Positions 45,119-53,735 of a DNA stretch of 64,000 nt are shown here, piece by piece (position 1 is the stretch's first letter; every line of letters starts with the position of its first letter). Origin of the DNA: Desulfuromonadales bacterium (GTDB lineage: Bacteria > Desulfobacterota > Desulfuromonadia > Desulfuromonadales > JAGXHI01); assembly GCA_024636295.1 (NCBI GenBank), contig JAGXHI010000061.1:214020-278019 (forward strand), in the 5' to 3' direction. The notes under the pieces were generated by a model, which made no database searches, had not been told where the DNA came from, and was given only the letters and a program-made list of their open reading frames with translations. A program made the translations under genes and the position numbers.

Positions 45119-46006
45119 ATGCCTGAAACCCTTTTTCCGGAATCCCGACGGGAGGAATCCTTGAATATCGAAAAAGTGGCCGAGAACATCTATGCCAACG
45201 TCACTTACGATGGCGCTAATGTGGCCTGCATCAATACCCGGGATGGAATGATACTCATCGATACACCGATGCTTCCCCCGCATATTTCGGAATGGAAAAG
45301 CTTCGTATCCGCTCTGAACCCCAAGGGAGTCCGATACATCATCAATACCCATATTCATTTTGATCATGTTATCGGCAACCGGAGATTTGGAGCTCCGGTT
45401 ATCGCCCATGAACTGTTGGCAAAGAGACTTTTTGAAAAGAACGCCACCCTTCGGGAATCTTTCGTCCCCGCCATGACCGGACGGACGAAAGAGGAGGTGG
45501 CATTCATTCTCTCAGAGCCTCTGGTCGCGCCAGAAATAACCCTGAGCAGAGACCTTGAGATACATCTCGGGGGGGTTACGGTAAAAATTGAGCACCTGGG
45601 CGGTCATACGGAAGACAGCGTCATCGTCTACGAGAAGGAATCCAGAACACTTTTTACCGGCGACCTGCTTACGGCGTATCTTCACCCCTACAAAGGAGAT
45701 GCCATTTTCGAGGATTGGCTGAACGCTCTTCGACGCATGAGGAATTACGATATCCGGAAGGTGGTTCCAGGGCATGGAAAGATCTGTGATATGGAGGCGC
45801 TCGATCGGATGACGGATTATTTTCAAAAACTGGAAGAGTCGACCCGAGAACTGGTCGAAGTTGGGACGTCCAGAGAGGATGTCATACGAAGGGTCCGGGA
45901 AAGGATGTTTGAATATTTCGAAGTCGCTTCAGAAGCCAGGGAGGGCGCCGCAAAAATGTTCGACCTGGGAACGTCGCGGCTGTACCGGGAAATCGCCAAG
46001 AACTGA
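45119..46006 (+). CDS. Metallo-beta-lactamase-fold hydrolase
   Basis: 295 aa, cytosolic. Metal ligands visible: NTHIHFDHVIGN (HxHxDH; reads H-I-H-F-D-H), EHLGGHTEDS, TGDLLTAY (bridging Asp) and VPGHG. The C-terminal 70 residues are helical. Close to glyoxalase-II/arylsulfatase-like MBL enzymes; substrate unknown. Start: ATG 45119 has GGGAGG at seven bases. TTG 45161 also has GGAGG at five bases and would give a 281-aa form. The track start (45074) lacks an SD. First of a run of small-molecule enzymes on the plus strand. Confidence 0.82.
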   Translation: MPETLFPESRREESLNIEKVAENIYANVTYDGANVACINTRDGMILIDTPMLPPHISEWKSFVSALNPKGVRYIINTHIHFDHVIGNRRFGAPVIAHELLAKRLFEKNATLRESFVPAMTGRTKEEVAFILSEPLVAPEITLSRDLEIHLGGVTVKIEHLGGHTEDSVIVYEKESRTLFTGDLLTAYLHPYKGDAIFEDWLNALRRMRNYDIRKVVPGHGKICDMEALDRMTDYFQKLEESTRELVEVGTSREDVIRRVRERMFEYFEVASEAREGAAKMFDLGTSRLYREIAKN

Positions 46007-46024
46007 ATATTTGGAGAAAACAAC

Positions 46025-46600
46025 ATGCATATTATGGCATTCAATGGAAGTCCAAGAAAAAACGGGAATACCTCGACTATCATCCGGGCAATTCTTGAGG
46101 GGGCGAAATCGGCCGGTGCTGAAACGACCGAGGTGGTGCTTGATGAAATCGAAATGAAAGGCTGTATGGGGTGCCTGAGCTGCCGGAAGAATCACGGCGT
46201 TTGCGCCAGGCAGGATGCGCTGAGTCCTTACCTGGAGGATATCAAGGAAAGCGCCGGCATTATCGTCGGATGTCCGATCTATATGTACCGGATGGGAGGG
46301 CAGATCAAGCTGCTGGTGGATCGGATGTACTCTCTTTATCCTCCCGGCAGGGAAGGGGGCTACGGTACGGCGGTGCCGGCAGGAAAAACTTACGGTCTGG
46401 TCGTCTCCCAGGGGGCGCCCGATCCGGATCAGTACAAGCGTTCCATCCGGTGGCTGGCGGGTATGACGGGGACGGGCCTTGGAATGGAGGAGGTCGGTCG
46501 AATTATCCATGCGGACAGCTATGAGCGTCCAGCCAAGGACCATCCGGAACTTCTGGCGGAAGCGCACAGACTCGGCCGCCGGATGCTGCGGGTGGAGTGA
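46025..46600 (+). CDS. NADPH-dependent FMN reductase / flavodoxin-fold oxidoreductase
   Basis: 191 aa. FMN phosphate loop [12 protein letters not shown], then [18 protein letters not shown], a cysteine motif common in the iron-sulfur-flavoprotein-like branch, and [21 protein letters not shown]. Probably transfers electrons from NAD(P)H to a small acceptor through FMN. 18 bases after the MBL gene and four bases before the cyclase gene, with GGAG SD; one transcript is likely. Confidence 0.85.
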   Translation: MHIMAFNGSPRKNGNTSTIIRAILEGAKSAGAETTEVVLDEIEMKGCMGCLSCRKNHGVCARQDALSPYLEDIKESAGIIVGCPIYMYRMGGQIKLLVDRMYSLYPPGREGGYGTAVPAGKTYGLVVSQGAPDPDQYKRSIRWLAGMTGTGLGMEEVGRIIHADSYERPAKDHPELLAEAHRLGRRMLRVE

Positions 46601-46604
46601 GCTT

Positions 46605-47381
46605 ATGTCCCGGCGTTTTGTCGACCTCTCTATTCCCATCGAGAACGATGTCCCCGCGGATCCCCCAGGGTTCGGCCCTAAGATCGAATACCGAACCCAT
46701 GAGGAAACCGTCGGAGCGCTTGCGGCGGTGTTCAAGGGCCTGAGGAAGGAAGATCTGCCCGACGGGGAGGGATGGGCCGTGGAGAGGGTGGCTCTTTCGA
46801 CCCATAACGGCACCCACATGGACGCACCCTGGCATTTCCATTCCACGACGGATCGGGGAAAGTCCCGGGCGCCGACCATTGACGAAATGCCGCTCGACCT
46901 CTGTTTCCGCCCGGGCGTAAAGCTCGATTTTCGTCATTTCCCTGATGGTTATGTGGTTCGGCCCGAAGATATAGAAACCGAACTCGCCCGGATCGGTTGC
47001 GATCTGCAGCCTCTCGATATTGTTCTGCTGAACACCCGGGCCGGGGCGATTTACGGCCATGAGGGATATGTCGATGCAGGATGCGGAATGGGACGGGATG
47101 CCACTCTTTACCTTACCGGGCGCGGGGTGCGGGTGGTCGGAACGGACGCCTGGTCATGGGATGCGCCGTTCAGTCATACCGCCCGTCGATGGGAGGCCGA
47201 AGGCAACCCGGAAATCATCTGGGAGGGGCACAAGGCCGGACGGGAGGTCCCCTACTGGCAGATGGAAAAGCTGCACAATCTCGAAACACTGCCGCCGTAT
47301 GGCTTCACGGTCGCCTGCTTTCCCGTGAAGATCCGAAAAGCCTCCGGGGGCTGGACGCGGGCGGTGGCGATTATAGATTAA
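46605..47381 (+). CDS. Cyclase-family metal hydrolase (kynurenine-formamidase-like)
   Basis: 258 aa. The track ORF starts at 46479 inside the previous gene; ATG 46605 ([17 protein letters not shown]) has GGAG upstream. Signature [15 protein letters not shown] (HxGTHxDxPxHF) binds the catalytic metal. [17 protein letters not shown] is the usual N-terminal strand. Members hydrolyse formamides, isatin or cyclic acids; the exact substrate here is unknown. Followed by 129 bases without a gene. Confidence 0.85.
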   Translation: MSRRFVDLSIPIENDVPADPPGFGPKIEYRTHEETVGALAAVFKGLRKEDLPDGEGWAVERVALSTHNGTHMDAPWHFHSTTDRGKSRAPTIDEMPLDLCFRPGVKLDFRHFPDGYVVRPEDIETELARIGCDLQPLDIVLLNTRAGAIYGHEGYVDAGCGMGRDATLYLTGRGVRVVGTDAWSWDAPFSHTARRWEAEGNPEIIWEGHKAGREVPYWQMEKLHNLETLPPYGFTVACFPVKIRKASGGWTRAVAIID

Positions 47382-47510
47382 GATCGAAATCTCACCACGG
47401 AGACGCGGGGAAAAAAATGAATTATTGCTTCTTGTCGCATGTTTCTCCTTCGTGACTCCATGGTAAATTTTTTAAACTCTTAAAGTATCAATTTCCGCAT
47501 TGGAGAGAAT

Positions 47511-48449
47511 ATGAGCGAGACACCCTCATGGTTCCAGCAGGCGCTTGACGCGCCGGGTGAATCAAAATATCTGCAGGTCAAGGGCGTACGGATCCATTAT
47601 CGTGTGTGGGGCGAGGCCGGAAAGCCCGGCATCGTTCTGATTCACGGCAGTAATGCTCATCTCGAATGGTGGCGCTTCGTCGCTCCTTTTCTGGCGGATC
47701 AGTTCCGCGTCGCAGCCCTCGATCTCTCTGGAAACGGGGACTCCGGGCATCGCGAGCGTTATGATGGGGAAACTCTTGCGGAGGAAGTCTGGGCCGTCTG
47801 CCGAGCGGCGCAACTTGGAGAGCGCCCCTTCGTTGTCGGTCACAGCTTCGGGGGCTTTATCGCCCTGGAAACCGCTCATCGTTTCGGAGAGGAGATGGCC
47901 GGGGTGATCTTCAACGATTTCACCGTGCGGCCGCCGGAGAATTATTCCGAATGGGGCCTGCGGGCAAAAATGGAGGGACGCACCGGACCGCGAAAACTGC
48001 GGGTCTATGAGGACCTGGAAACGGCTGTCGGGCGCTTCCGGCTGCTGCCGGACCAACCGGTGCGCTATCCCGAGGTTCATCGCTACATCGCCGAACAATC
48101 GCTGAAACAGGTGGAGGGGGGCTGGACCTGGAAATTCGATCCGGCGCTCTTCGATTATCTGGAGATGGGTCCAAGCCAGAGCGATAAATTCATCGGACTC
48201 GCCTGCCGCTCCGCCCTTGTCATTGGGGAGAAAAGCGAGGATGACGGGGTTTACGGGGCGCCATACATGAGCGAGATCACCCGGGGGCTTCTGCCGGTCA
48301 TCTCCATTCCCGACACCCACCATCATATGATGTTCGAAGAACCCATCGCACTTACGATGGCGATCAAGGGCGTATTGCTGAGTTGGATTCTCGAAGACGG
48401 TCGCTGCAAGCTGAATGAGGCTTTATCGGCAATCGCCAGAAGCGCCTGA
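47511..48449 (+). CDS. Alpha/beta hydrolase
   Basis: 312 aa. Oxyanion loop LIHGSNAHLEWW, nucleophile elbow VVGHSFGGFIAL, acid residue region LVIGEKSEDDGV, catalytic His in IPDTHHHMMFEEP. No signal peptide. Resembles esterases and C-C hydrolases that act on small organic acids. GGAG six bases before the ATG. Follows the cyclase gene and precedes the MDR reductase gene by 43 bases. Confidence 0.87.
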   Translation: MSETPSWFQQALDAPGESKYLQVKGVRIHYRVWGEAGKPGIVLIHGSNAHLEWWRFVAPFLADQFRVAALDLSGNGDSGHRERYDGETLAEEVWAVCRAAQLGERPFVVGHSFGGFIALETAHRFGEEMAGVIFNDFTVRPPENYSEWGLRAKMEGRTGPRKLRVYEDLETAVGRFRLLPDQPVRYPEVHRYIAEQSLKQVEGGWTWKFDPALFDYLEMGPSQSDKFIGLACRSALVIGEKSEDDGVYGAPYMSEITRGLLPVISIPDTHHHMMFEEPIALTMAIKGVLLSWILEDGRCKLNEALSAIARSA

Positions 48450-48492
48450 AAAGATTAAAAAACACAATTTCAGTCGACGGAGGAATTCGATC

Positions 48493-49521
48493 ATGAGCGT
48501 AAGACAGAACACCCGCATCACCCTGGCCTCCCGTCCCATTGGGATTCCCAAGGAATCGGATTTCGGGATCGAGACCGTTCCGGCGCCTCTTCCAGGACCC
48601 GGGGAGATGTTGCTGAAAACCTTGTGGCTTTCCCTGGATCCCTATATGCGAGGCCGCATGAGCGAGCGGAAATCCTATGCCAAGCCCCTGGAAATTGGCG
48701 ATGTTATTACCGGGGGAGTCGTCGGCCAGGTAATCGAATCCAATATCCCCGACTTCAAGCCCGGCGAGATCGTATCGGGCATGTACGGATGGCAGCAGTA
48801 CGCGATTGCCAGGCCTGGAGACTTTCGTCTCTTCAAGGTCGATCCGGACCTCGCGCCCATTTCGACGGCAGTCGGCGTCACCGGAATGCCTGGTCAGACC
48901 GCTTATTTCGGTTTGCTGCGTGTGGGCAAGCCAAAGCCCGGCGAAACGGTTGTGGTCTCCGCCGCTTCGGGTGCGGTGGGTTCCGTTGTTGGTCAGATTG
49001 CGAAAATTCATGGCTGTCGTGTGGTCGGAATCGCCGGAGGGGCGGAGAAGTGCGCCTATGTCGCCGACGAACTCGGCTTTGACGCCTGCGTCGATTACAA
49101 GGGCGGAAATCTCAAGGAGGATCTCGCGGCCGCCTGCCCGAAAGGCATCGACGTCTATTTCGAAAATGTCGGCGGTGAAGTGCTCCAGGCGGTCATCCCC
49201 CTGCTCAATCCCGGCGCCCGAGTGCCGGTATGCGGCTACATTTCCGCTTATAATGCGAAACCGGGAGAGGAGGTTAAATCCCCCGATCAGATTCTTCAGG
49301 ATCTTCCAGATCCGCCGGAAACCCGATTTTTCCTGGTTACGGAATGGATCGAGGAATTTCCCGAAGCGAGCCGCCAACTCGCCGACTGGATCCGGAAAGG
49401 AAAATTGAAGTACCGGGAAACGGTTGTCGAGGGTATCGAAAATGCGCCCAAGGCTTTCTCCATGCTGTTCCGAGGAGAGAATTTCGGCAAGCTCATGGTA
49501 AAGGTTGCCGACCCGGAGTGA
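48493..49521 (+). CDS. MDR-superfamily NADP-dependent oxidoreductase (alkenal/one reductase type)
   Basis: 342 aa, zinc-free medium-chain reductase. ETVPAPLPGPGEMLLKTLWLSLDPYMRGRMS is the typical N-terminus of the prostaglandin/leukotriene reductase and alkenal reductase group. GMPGQTAYFGLLRVG and the nucleotide loop SAASGAVGSVVGQIAK, then VDYKGGNLKEDL. Reduces the double bond of alpha,beta-unsaturated carbonyls. Starts at ATG 48493 with GGAGGAATT upstream; the track's 48415 lies in the preceding gene. The second MITE-like repeat begins six bases after its stop. Confidence 0.9.
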   Translation: MSVRQNTRITLASRPIGIPKESDFGIETVPAPLPGPGEMLLKTLWLSLDPYMRGRMSERKSYAKPLEIGDVITGGVVGQVIESNIPDFKPGEIVSGMYGWQQYAIARPGDFRLFKVDPDLAPISTAVGVTGMPGQTAYFGLLRVGKPKPGETVVVSAASGAVGSVVGQIAKIHGCRVVGIAGGAEKCAYVADELGFDACVDYKGGNLKEDLAAACPKGIDVYFENVGGEVLQAVIPLLNPGARVPVCGYISAYNAKPGEEVKSPDQILQDLPDPPETRFFLVTEWIEEFPEASRQLADWIRKGKLKYRETVVEGIENAPKAFSMLFRGENFGKLMVKVADPE

Positions 49522-49526
49522 TTTCT

Positions 49527-49650
49527 GTCCGGAAACGGCCCTTTTCCGCAATCTCTGCGTCAATCCGCGGATTTGATTGTGCGGCGTAAAGTACTACGCC
49601 TCCGCTCAAATCCGTGATTTCCTTGATCTTACGAAAAATTGCTCGTTTCC
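49527..49650 (+). repeat. MITE-like repeat, copy 2
   Basis: 124 bp, six mismatches by my count to 26704-26827, same orientation. GGAAACG near the left end and CGTTTCC at the right end are inverted, inside imperfect ends of about 20 bases. The outer 40 bases present in copy 1 are missing or diverged. Lies directly after the MDR gene stop. Confidence 0.8.
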
Positions 49651-49747
49651 GAATCAGAAATCGGATTGGATGGAGCGTAGCGAACGGGTGGTGAAAGGAT
49701 TTTGGGTAAAAAAATAAGTTCACAATTTATTCAAGGAGAATTCTGCA

Positions 49748-50344
49748 ATGGATGTTCTGGAAGCTATCAAAAAGCGCCGCTCGGTGCGCAGCTTTTCCCA
49801 GGAGCCTGTCGATCGGGATCTTCTGATCCAGATGATTGATGCCGCGCGGGTGGGCCCAAGCGCGGCCAACCGCCAGTGTCTGAAGTACGTGGTGGTCACC
49901 GAACCTGAGCTTTGCGCTGAGGTTTTCAAAAACCTTAAATGGGCTGCATATACCGCTCCCGTAGGCACTCCTGCTCCTGGTTTCACCCCCACCGCTTACG
50001 TAGCAGTGTGTGTCTTGCAGAAACTCGCACTCCCGACAATGGCCAAATATGACGCAGGGGCCGCGATCCAGACGATCATGCTGCTGGGAACAGCTCGCGG
50101 CGTGGATTCCTGCTGGCTGAAAGCGGTCAATTACCCGGAAGTGTCAAAACTTCTGAACCTTCCCGAAGGCGTGGAACTCGATTCCGTCGTGGCGCTTGGA
50201 AAGCCAGCGGAGGAGCCGACACAGGTGGATCTGGAAGAGGGCAAAGAAGGGGTCGAGGTCATCAAATACTGGCGGGATGAAAACAGCCGGCAATTCGTAC
50301 CCAAGCGGGCGCTGGGGGATGTGCTGGTCTGGGAAAAATTCTGA
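49748..50344 (+). CDS. Nitroreductase-family FMN oxidoreductase
   Basis: 198 aa. N-terminal MDVLEAIKKRRSVRSFSQEPVDRDLL, AARVGPSAANRQCLKYVVV, then a central dimer region with DAGAAIQTIMLLGTARGVDSCWL and ALGKPAEEPTQ, all standard for the family. It binds FMN at a dimer interface and reduces nitro or related electron-poor groups; substrate unknown. AAGGAG nine bases before the ATG. Separated from the MDR gene by the repeat. A hairpin lies between it and the convergent ACT-domain gene. Confidence 0.88.
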   Translation: MDVLEAIKKRRSVRSFSQEPVDRDLLIQMIDAARVGPSAANRQCLKYVVVTEPELCAEVFKNLKWAAYTAPVGTPAPGFTPTAYVAVCVLQKLALPTMAKYDAGAAIQTIMLLGTARGVDSCWLKAVNYPEVSKLLNLPEGVELDSVVALGKPAEEPTQVDLEEGKEGVEVIKYWRDENSRQFVPKRALGDVLVWEKF

Positions 50345-50352
50345 AGAATAGT

Positions 50353-50378
50353 CAGGGGCGGGGTTAAACCCGCCCCTG
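50353..50378 (+). terminator. Hairpin between convergent genes
   Basis: CAGGGGCGGG-GTTAAA-CCCGCCCCTG: perfect 10-bp GC-rich stem nine bases after the nitroreductase stop and 12 bases before the ACT gene's stop. No T-run; probably ends both transcripts. Confidence 0.6.
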
Positions 50379-50390
50379 CGGCGATTTGTA

Positions 50391-50924
50391 TCAGGTCTTC
50401 GACATGGTGATATCCACATGCAGTTCGTCGGCGACCCCAAGGAGATCCTCCTGAACCTGATCCGGCGTTTTCCCTTCGGGAACCTGGATATGGATGTCCA
50501 TCAGGTAAATGGCTGTTCCGCTTTCCGGCGATGGCCTCACCGTCGATTTCAAGTCGATGATATTTACTTTTCTCTCGGCAAGGTGGCGGCTGATCTGATA
50601 AACGATCCCCGTCTGGTCCATTCCCTCCACATGAAGAACGCAGTCTCTCATGCCGTTCTCCCCCGCGGCGCGACGAGCCTCCAGGGGCCGCATGAAAGCG
50701 GAAATCCCCTTCTCCCTCTCCAGTCGCCGGCATTCCCTGTTCAGGTGTTCCTCAATATTCTGCGCTGAGGAAGTAAAAAGCAGAATGAGGGTGAATTCGT
50801 CCGCAAGCCGCGTCATGGAGGTGTCTTCCAGGTTGCAGCCGTTTTCGTAAAGGATTCCGGTCACGTCGGCAACGATGCCCTCTCGGTCCTTGCCAAAGGC
50901 GGTCAGTATGAAACGGTTTTCCAT
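50391..50924 (-). CDS. Tandem ACT-domain protein, GcvR-like
   Basis: 177 aa made of two ACT domains: RFILTAFGKDREGIVADVTGILYENGCNLEDTSMTRLADEFTLILLF (5-52) and DCVLHVEGMDQTGIVYQISRHLAERKVNIIDLKSTV (about 93-128). This resembles the glycine-cleavage repressor GcvR family, which lacks a DNA-binding domain and acts by protein contact or amino-acid sensing. Ligand unknown. AAGGAGG before the ATG. Single gene. Confidence 0.82.
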   Translation of the reverse strand: MENRFILTAFGKDREGIVADVTGILYENGCNLEDTSMTRLADEFTLILLFTSSAQNIEEHLNRECRRLEREKGISAFMRPLEARRAAGENGMRDCVLHVEGMDQTGIVYQISRHLAERKVNIIDLKSTVRPSPESGTAIYLMDIHIQVPEGKTPDQVQEDLLGVADELHVDITMSKT

Positions 50925-51030
50925 AAATCCTCCTTTTTCCCTTGGTTATTAGTCAAAAATCCGCCTTTATCTGTGTTCGAGTGCCTTTCTGGTTTTCCTT
51001 CGCGCCTTGATGAACACCTTAAATATCGGA

Positions 51031-52401
51031 TCAGGCGGCTGTCCGGAGGATATCCCCGATTATGCGCTCCAGGTGGACAAGTGTCGAGCAGGCCTCCACC
51101 CGATGACAGTGGGGAGCGATCCGATTCATCTCCGAGTCTCCGTAAGACCAGAGGGCGCGAGGCTCCGGATTCAACCAGATCACCTGCCTGGCCCGTTCGA
51201 AAATCTGTCTCAGGATCTCGACCCGGGGATTTCCATAATTGCTTCGGCCATCCCCCAGAATAATAACCGTGGACCGGTGGTCGAGTCGGTCATAGCATAA
51301 CCTCCGGAAATCCACAAAAGCCTGCCCATAGTCGGTCGATCCCGATCCGCAGGCGGAGAGAATCCGGGGAATGGCCTCTTCCACGGGCGCACCTTCAAAA
51401 TAATCCGTGACCTCCTCGAGACGGGAAGAAAACGCAAAGGAGCGGACCTTGGGCAGAATCTCATTCAGACTGTAAAGGAACATCAGAAGGAAGCGAGCTG
51501 CAGTCTGAACGGATCCGCTGACGTCGCAGACCGCAAAAATCCTGGGGCGCTCTCTTTTTTTCATTTTCCACCGGGGCTTGAGCAGAAGACCCTGATAGGC
51601 AAGATTCTCTCTGAGCGTCCGTCGGACATCGAGCTTTCCTCGATTATGGATTTTTCGACGCCTCGAATGGAGGGCGGTGAGGCGCCTGGCCATTTTCCCC
51701 ACCAGAAGCTGCATCTGTTGAAAATCCCTGTGCTCGGCTCTCGACAGGTCGATTCTTCGAAGGGACTTCTCGCGTATTCGCCTGGTCGGTTCGACGGAAT
51801 AAAGTTCCAGTTGCTGATCGACAAAAGCTCGAACTTCCTCCAGGAGATAATCCCTTTCCTCTTCCAATTTCGCGGCAAGAGTTTTTCCTTCAGGAGCGTC
51901 CGAAAATTCAAGATTGGTGATCTCCTCCTCCAGTTCGATCCATCCCATGTACTCCAGAATCCGCCGGGTAAAAAGAGCCGTCTGCGTGAAAAGGACTATT
52001 TCGCTTACGCCTGCCGAACGAGCAGCCTCGGCCATTGATACGGCCAATCCCTGATGGTCTCCTTCCAGGAGCATTCGGCCCAGAATGGATTGGATCAGGG
52101 GATTCTGGTTCTCCGAGGGCGGGATCGGGGGATATGTCTTTTCGCTCTCTTCAGGAGAGTCTGTCTCCTTTTTCAGCCCGGAAAAGGAATCGAAGGAGAA
52201 GAACCGCTCGAAGCACTCGGCGTAGACCGCCTTTTCCCTGGCGGTCTTTGCCAGCACCTGTCCCAGGGATGCCTTCAGTATCTGACGGTCACGATAGCCG
52301 ACAAGGTGAAGGGCCCGAACTGCATCGAGGGCTTCGGGAATCGAGATGCGAACGTCGGAACCGCGCAGGATCTTGATGAACTGGGCGAGGGTTCGATCCA
52401 T
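51031..52401 (-). CDS. VWA-domain protein, CoxE type
   Basis: 456 aa. An N-terminal helical half, then a CoxE-type von Willebrand A domain (about 285-456) with MIDAS FAVCDVSGSVQTAARFLLMFLYSL, GSGSTDYGQAFVDF and VIILGDGRSNYGNPRVE. In known cases MoxR ATPases and VWA proteins work in pairs to mature metalloenzymes or remodel complexes. The MoxR gene lies two bases upstream. No molybdenum hydroxylase or other obvious client is encoded nearby. Confidence 0.88.
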   Translation of the reverse strand: MDRTLAQFIKILRGSDVRISIPEALDAVRALHLVGYRDRQILKASLGQVLAKTAREKAVYAECFERFFSFDSFSGLKKETDSPEESEKTYPPIPPSENQNPLIQSILGRMLLEGDHQGLAVSMAEAARSAGVSEIVLFTQTALFTRRILEYMGWIELEEEITNLEFSDAPEGKTLAAKLEEERDYLLEEVRAFVDQQLELYSVEPTRRIREKSLRRIDLSRAEHRDFQQMQLLVGKMARRLTALHSRRRKIHNRGKLDVRRTLRENLAYQGLLLKPRWKMKKRERPRIFAVCDVSGSVQTAARFLLMFLYSLNEILPKVRSFAFSSRLEEVTDYFEGAPVEEAIPRILSACGSGSTDYGQAFVDFRRLCYDRLDHRSTVIILGDGRSNYGNPRVEILRQIFERARQVIWLNPEPRALWSYGDSEMNRIAPHCHRVEACSTLVHLERIIGDILRTAA

Positions 52402-52403
52402 GA

Positions 52404-53357
52404 TCAGCTTTCGATGACGGCCCTGGCCGTAATGCGGCTCAACTGGGGCGCGGCTGTTTCGATGTCCTCCCGGAATTTCAGAACAACATTCAGCGTATTG
52501 CGGACAACTTCGATATCGAGGGATTCCGTATGCAGAAGCACCAGTGTTCGGGCCCAGTCAATTGTCTCGCTGATCGCGGGGATTTTTTTCAGGTCCAGGG
52601 TCCTGAGTTGCTGCAGGAAGGAGACGAGTTGACGACGGAGTTTCTCGGGGACTTCGGGGACGCGGGATTGTACGATTTGCCGCTCCTGCTTTTCATCCGG
52701 ATAGGGGATATGCAGGTGAAGGCATCGCCGCCGCATGGCATCTCCCAGTTCACGGGTATTATTGCTGGTCAGGAAAACCATCGGGGTGGATTCGGCCCGG
52801 ATGGTGCCGATCTCCGGAATTGAAACCTGATAATCCGACAGCATTTCGAGCAGAAAGGCCTCGAACTCCTGGTCCGATTTGTCGATTTCATCGATCAGCA
52901 GCACAACCCCCTCTTTATGTTTCAGTGCCTGCAGAAGGGGGCGAGGCTCCAGGAATTGTTCGGAAAAGAAAAGGTCTTCGAAATTGTTCAGCCGCTTCAT
53001 GGATTCATCGAGTCCCCGCGCACCTTCAAGAAGATCATTGATCTTTTCCTTGAGAACCTGGGTATAAAGAAGCTGTTTGCCGTATTTCCATTCATAAAGT
53101 GACCGCGATTCATCCAACCCTTCGTAGCACTGAAGGCGGATAAGGGGGCGGCCGAGATATTCGGCTGCCGTTTTGGCAAGCTCCGTCTTTCCGACTCCCG
53201 GAGGGCCTTCCACCAGGACGGGTTTTCCCAGATGGTGGGACAGGTAGGCCGCCGATGCAATCGTCTTATCGCAGATATAGCCCAGATCTTCCATGCCTTG
53301 CCGGGTGGCTTCGATCGAGGAAAATTTGTCCGATATCTCCCTGCACAATTCAGTCAT
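52404..53357 (-). CDS. MoxR-family AAA+ ATPase
   Basis: 317 aa from ATG 53357 (MTELCREISDKFSS); the track start at 53465 adds 36 residues reaching into the repeat region. Walker A VEGPPGVGKTELAK, Walker B VVLLIDEIDKSD, sensor 1 MVFLTSNNTRELGDAMRRRCLHLHI with Arg finger. First gene of a two-gene unit with the CoxE-type VWA protein. The role is assembly or activation of an unidentified partner. Confidence 0.9.
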   Translation of the reverse strand: MTELCREISDKFSSIEATRQGMEDLGYICDKTIASAAYLSHHLGKPVLVEGPPGVGKTELAKTAAEYLGRPLIRLQCYEGLDESRSLYEWKYGKQLLYTQVLKEKINDLLEGARGLDESMKRLNNFEDLFFSEQFLEPRPLLQALKHKEGVVLLIDEIDKSDQEFEAFLLEMLSDYQVSIPEIGTIRAESTPMVFLTSNNTRELGDAMRRRCLHLHIPYPDEKQERQIVQSRVPEVPEKLRRQLVSFLQQLRTLDLKKIPAISETIDWARTLVLLHTESLDIEVVRNTLNVVLKFREDIETAAPQLSRITARAVIES

Positions 53358-53441
53358 TCTCAAGTCTGCTCCATTTAATTTTCGAACAGGTCGTGCGCCG
53401 AATCGATTTGCTGGCGCAATGGTCCGAATCCGGTTAAGTTT

Positions 53442-53600
53442 GATGGCGTCGCAAAAACTCACCAACTGCTGCGTTGCTGCAATTGCTCTCGCTGTTTCGA
53501 CGTACGTAAGTACGCCTCATTGCTCGACAATCGCGCGCCTTGCATTTGGCGCTTCTTGCTTAGCCATCGACTATTTTGCTTTCTTGCGAAAGTGTCAAGT
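53442..53600 (-). repeat. Dispersed repeat element, REP/MITE-like
   Basis: About 160 bases upstream of moxR with imperfect inverted ends (TTGATGGCGTCGCAAAAACT at the left; TTTCTTGCGAAAGTGTCAA at the right) and an internal GTACGTAAGTAC-like palindrome. Sequence of this type (GCTGCGTTGCTGC, AAGTACGCCTCATT, CGCGCGCCTTGCATTTGGC, TTGCTTAGCCATC) is familiar to me as a short dispersed repeat of Geobacter-like genomes. Only one copy lies in the window, so repeat status rests on recall. The remaining gap to 53735 shows nothing. Confidence 0.5.
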
Positions 53601-53735
53601 TTAAATTGATTCTTAGCAGTTTATCCGGTGATTTTCCATGTTTTTCTGGATGAGATTTTATGGATGTTCCGAGGCAGTTCGCAACCGGATCCCGCAGAAT
53701 TGGTGGGAGTGGGACGACTCTGGGTGGTCGGGTCA

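Noticed and set aside
48364-49563. 399-aa minus-strand ORF antisense to the MDR reductase
   Set aside because: Begins inside the repeat element and mirrors a clear MDR gene; the start peptide is repeat-derived, as in ORF 26381-26740.
26703-49650. Prophage, integrative element or composite transposon between the repeats
   Set aside because: No integrase, transposase, phage structural, relaxase or tRNA attachment site is present; only the short repeats suggest mobility.
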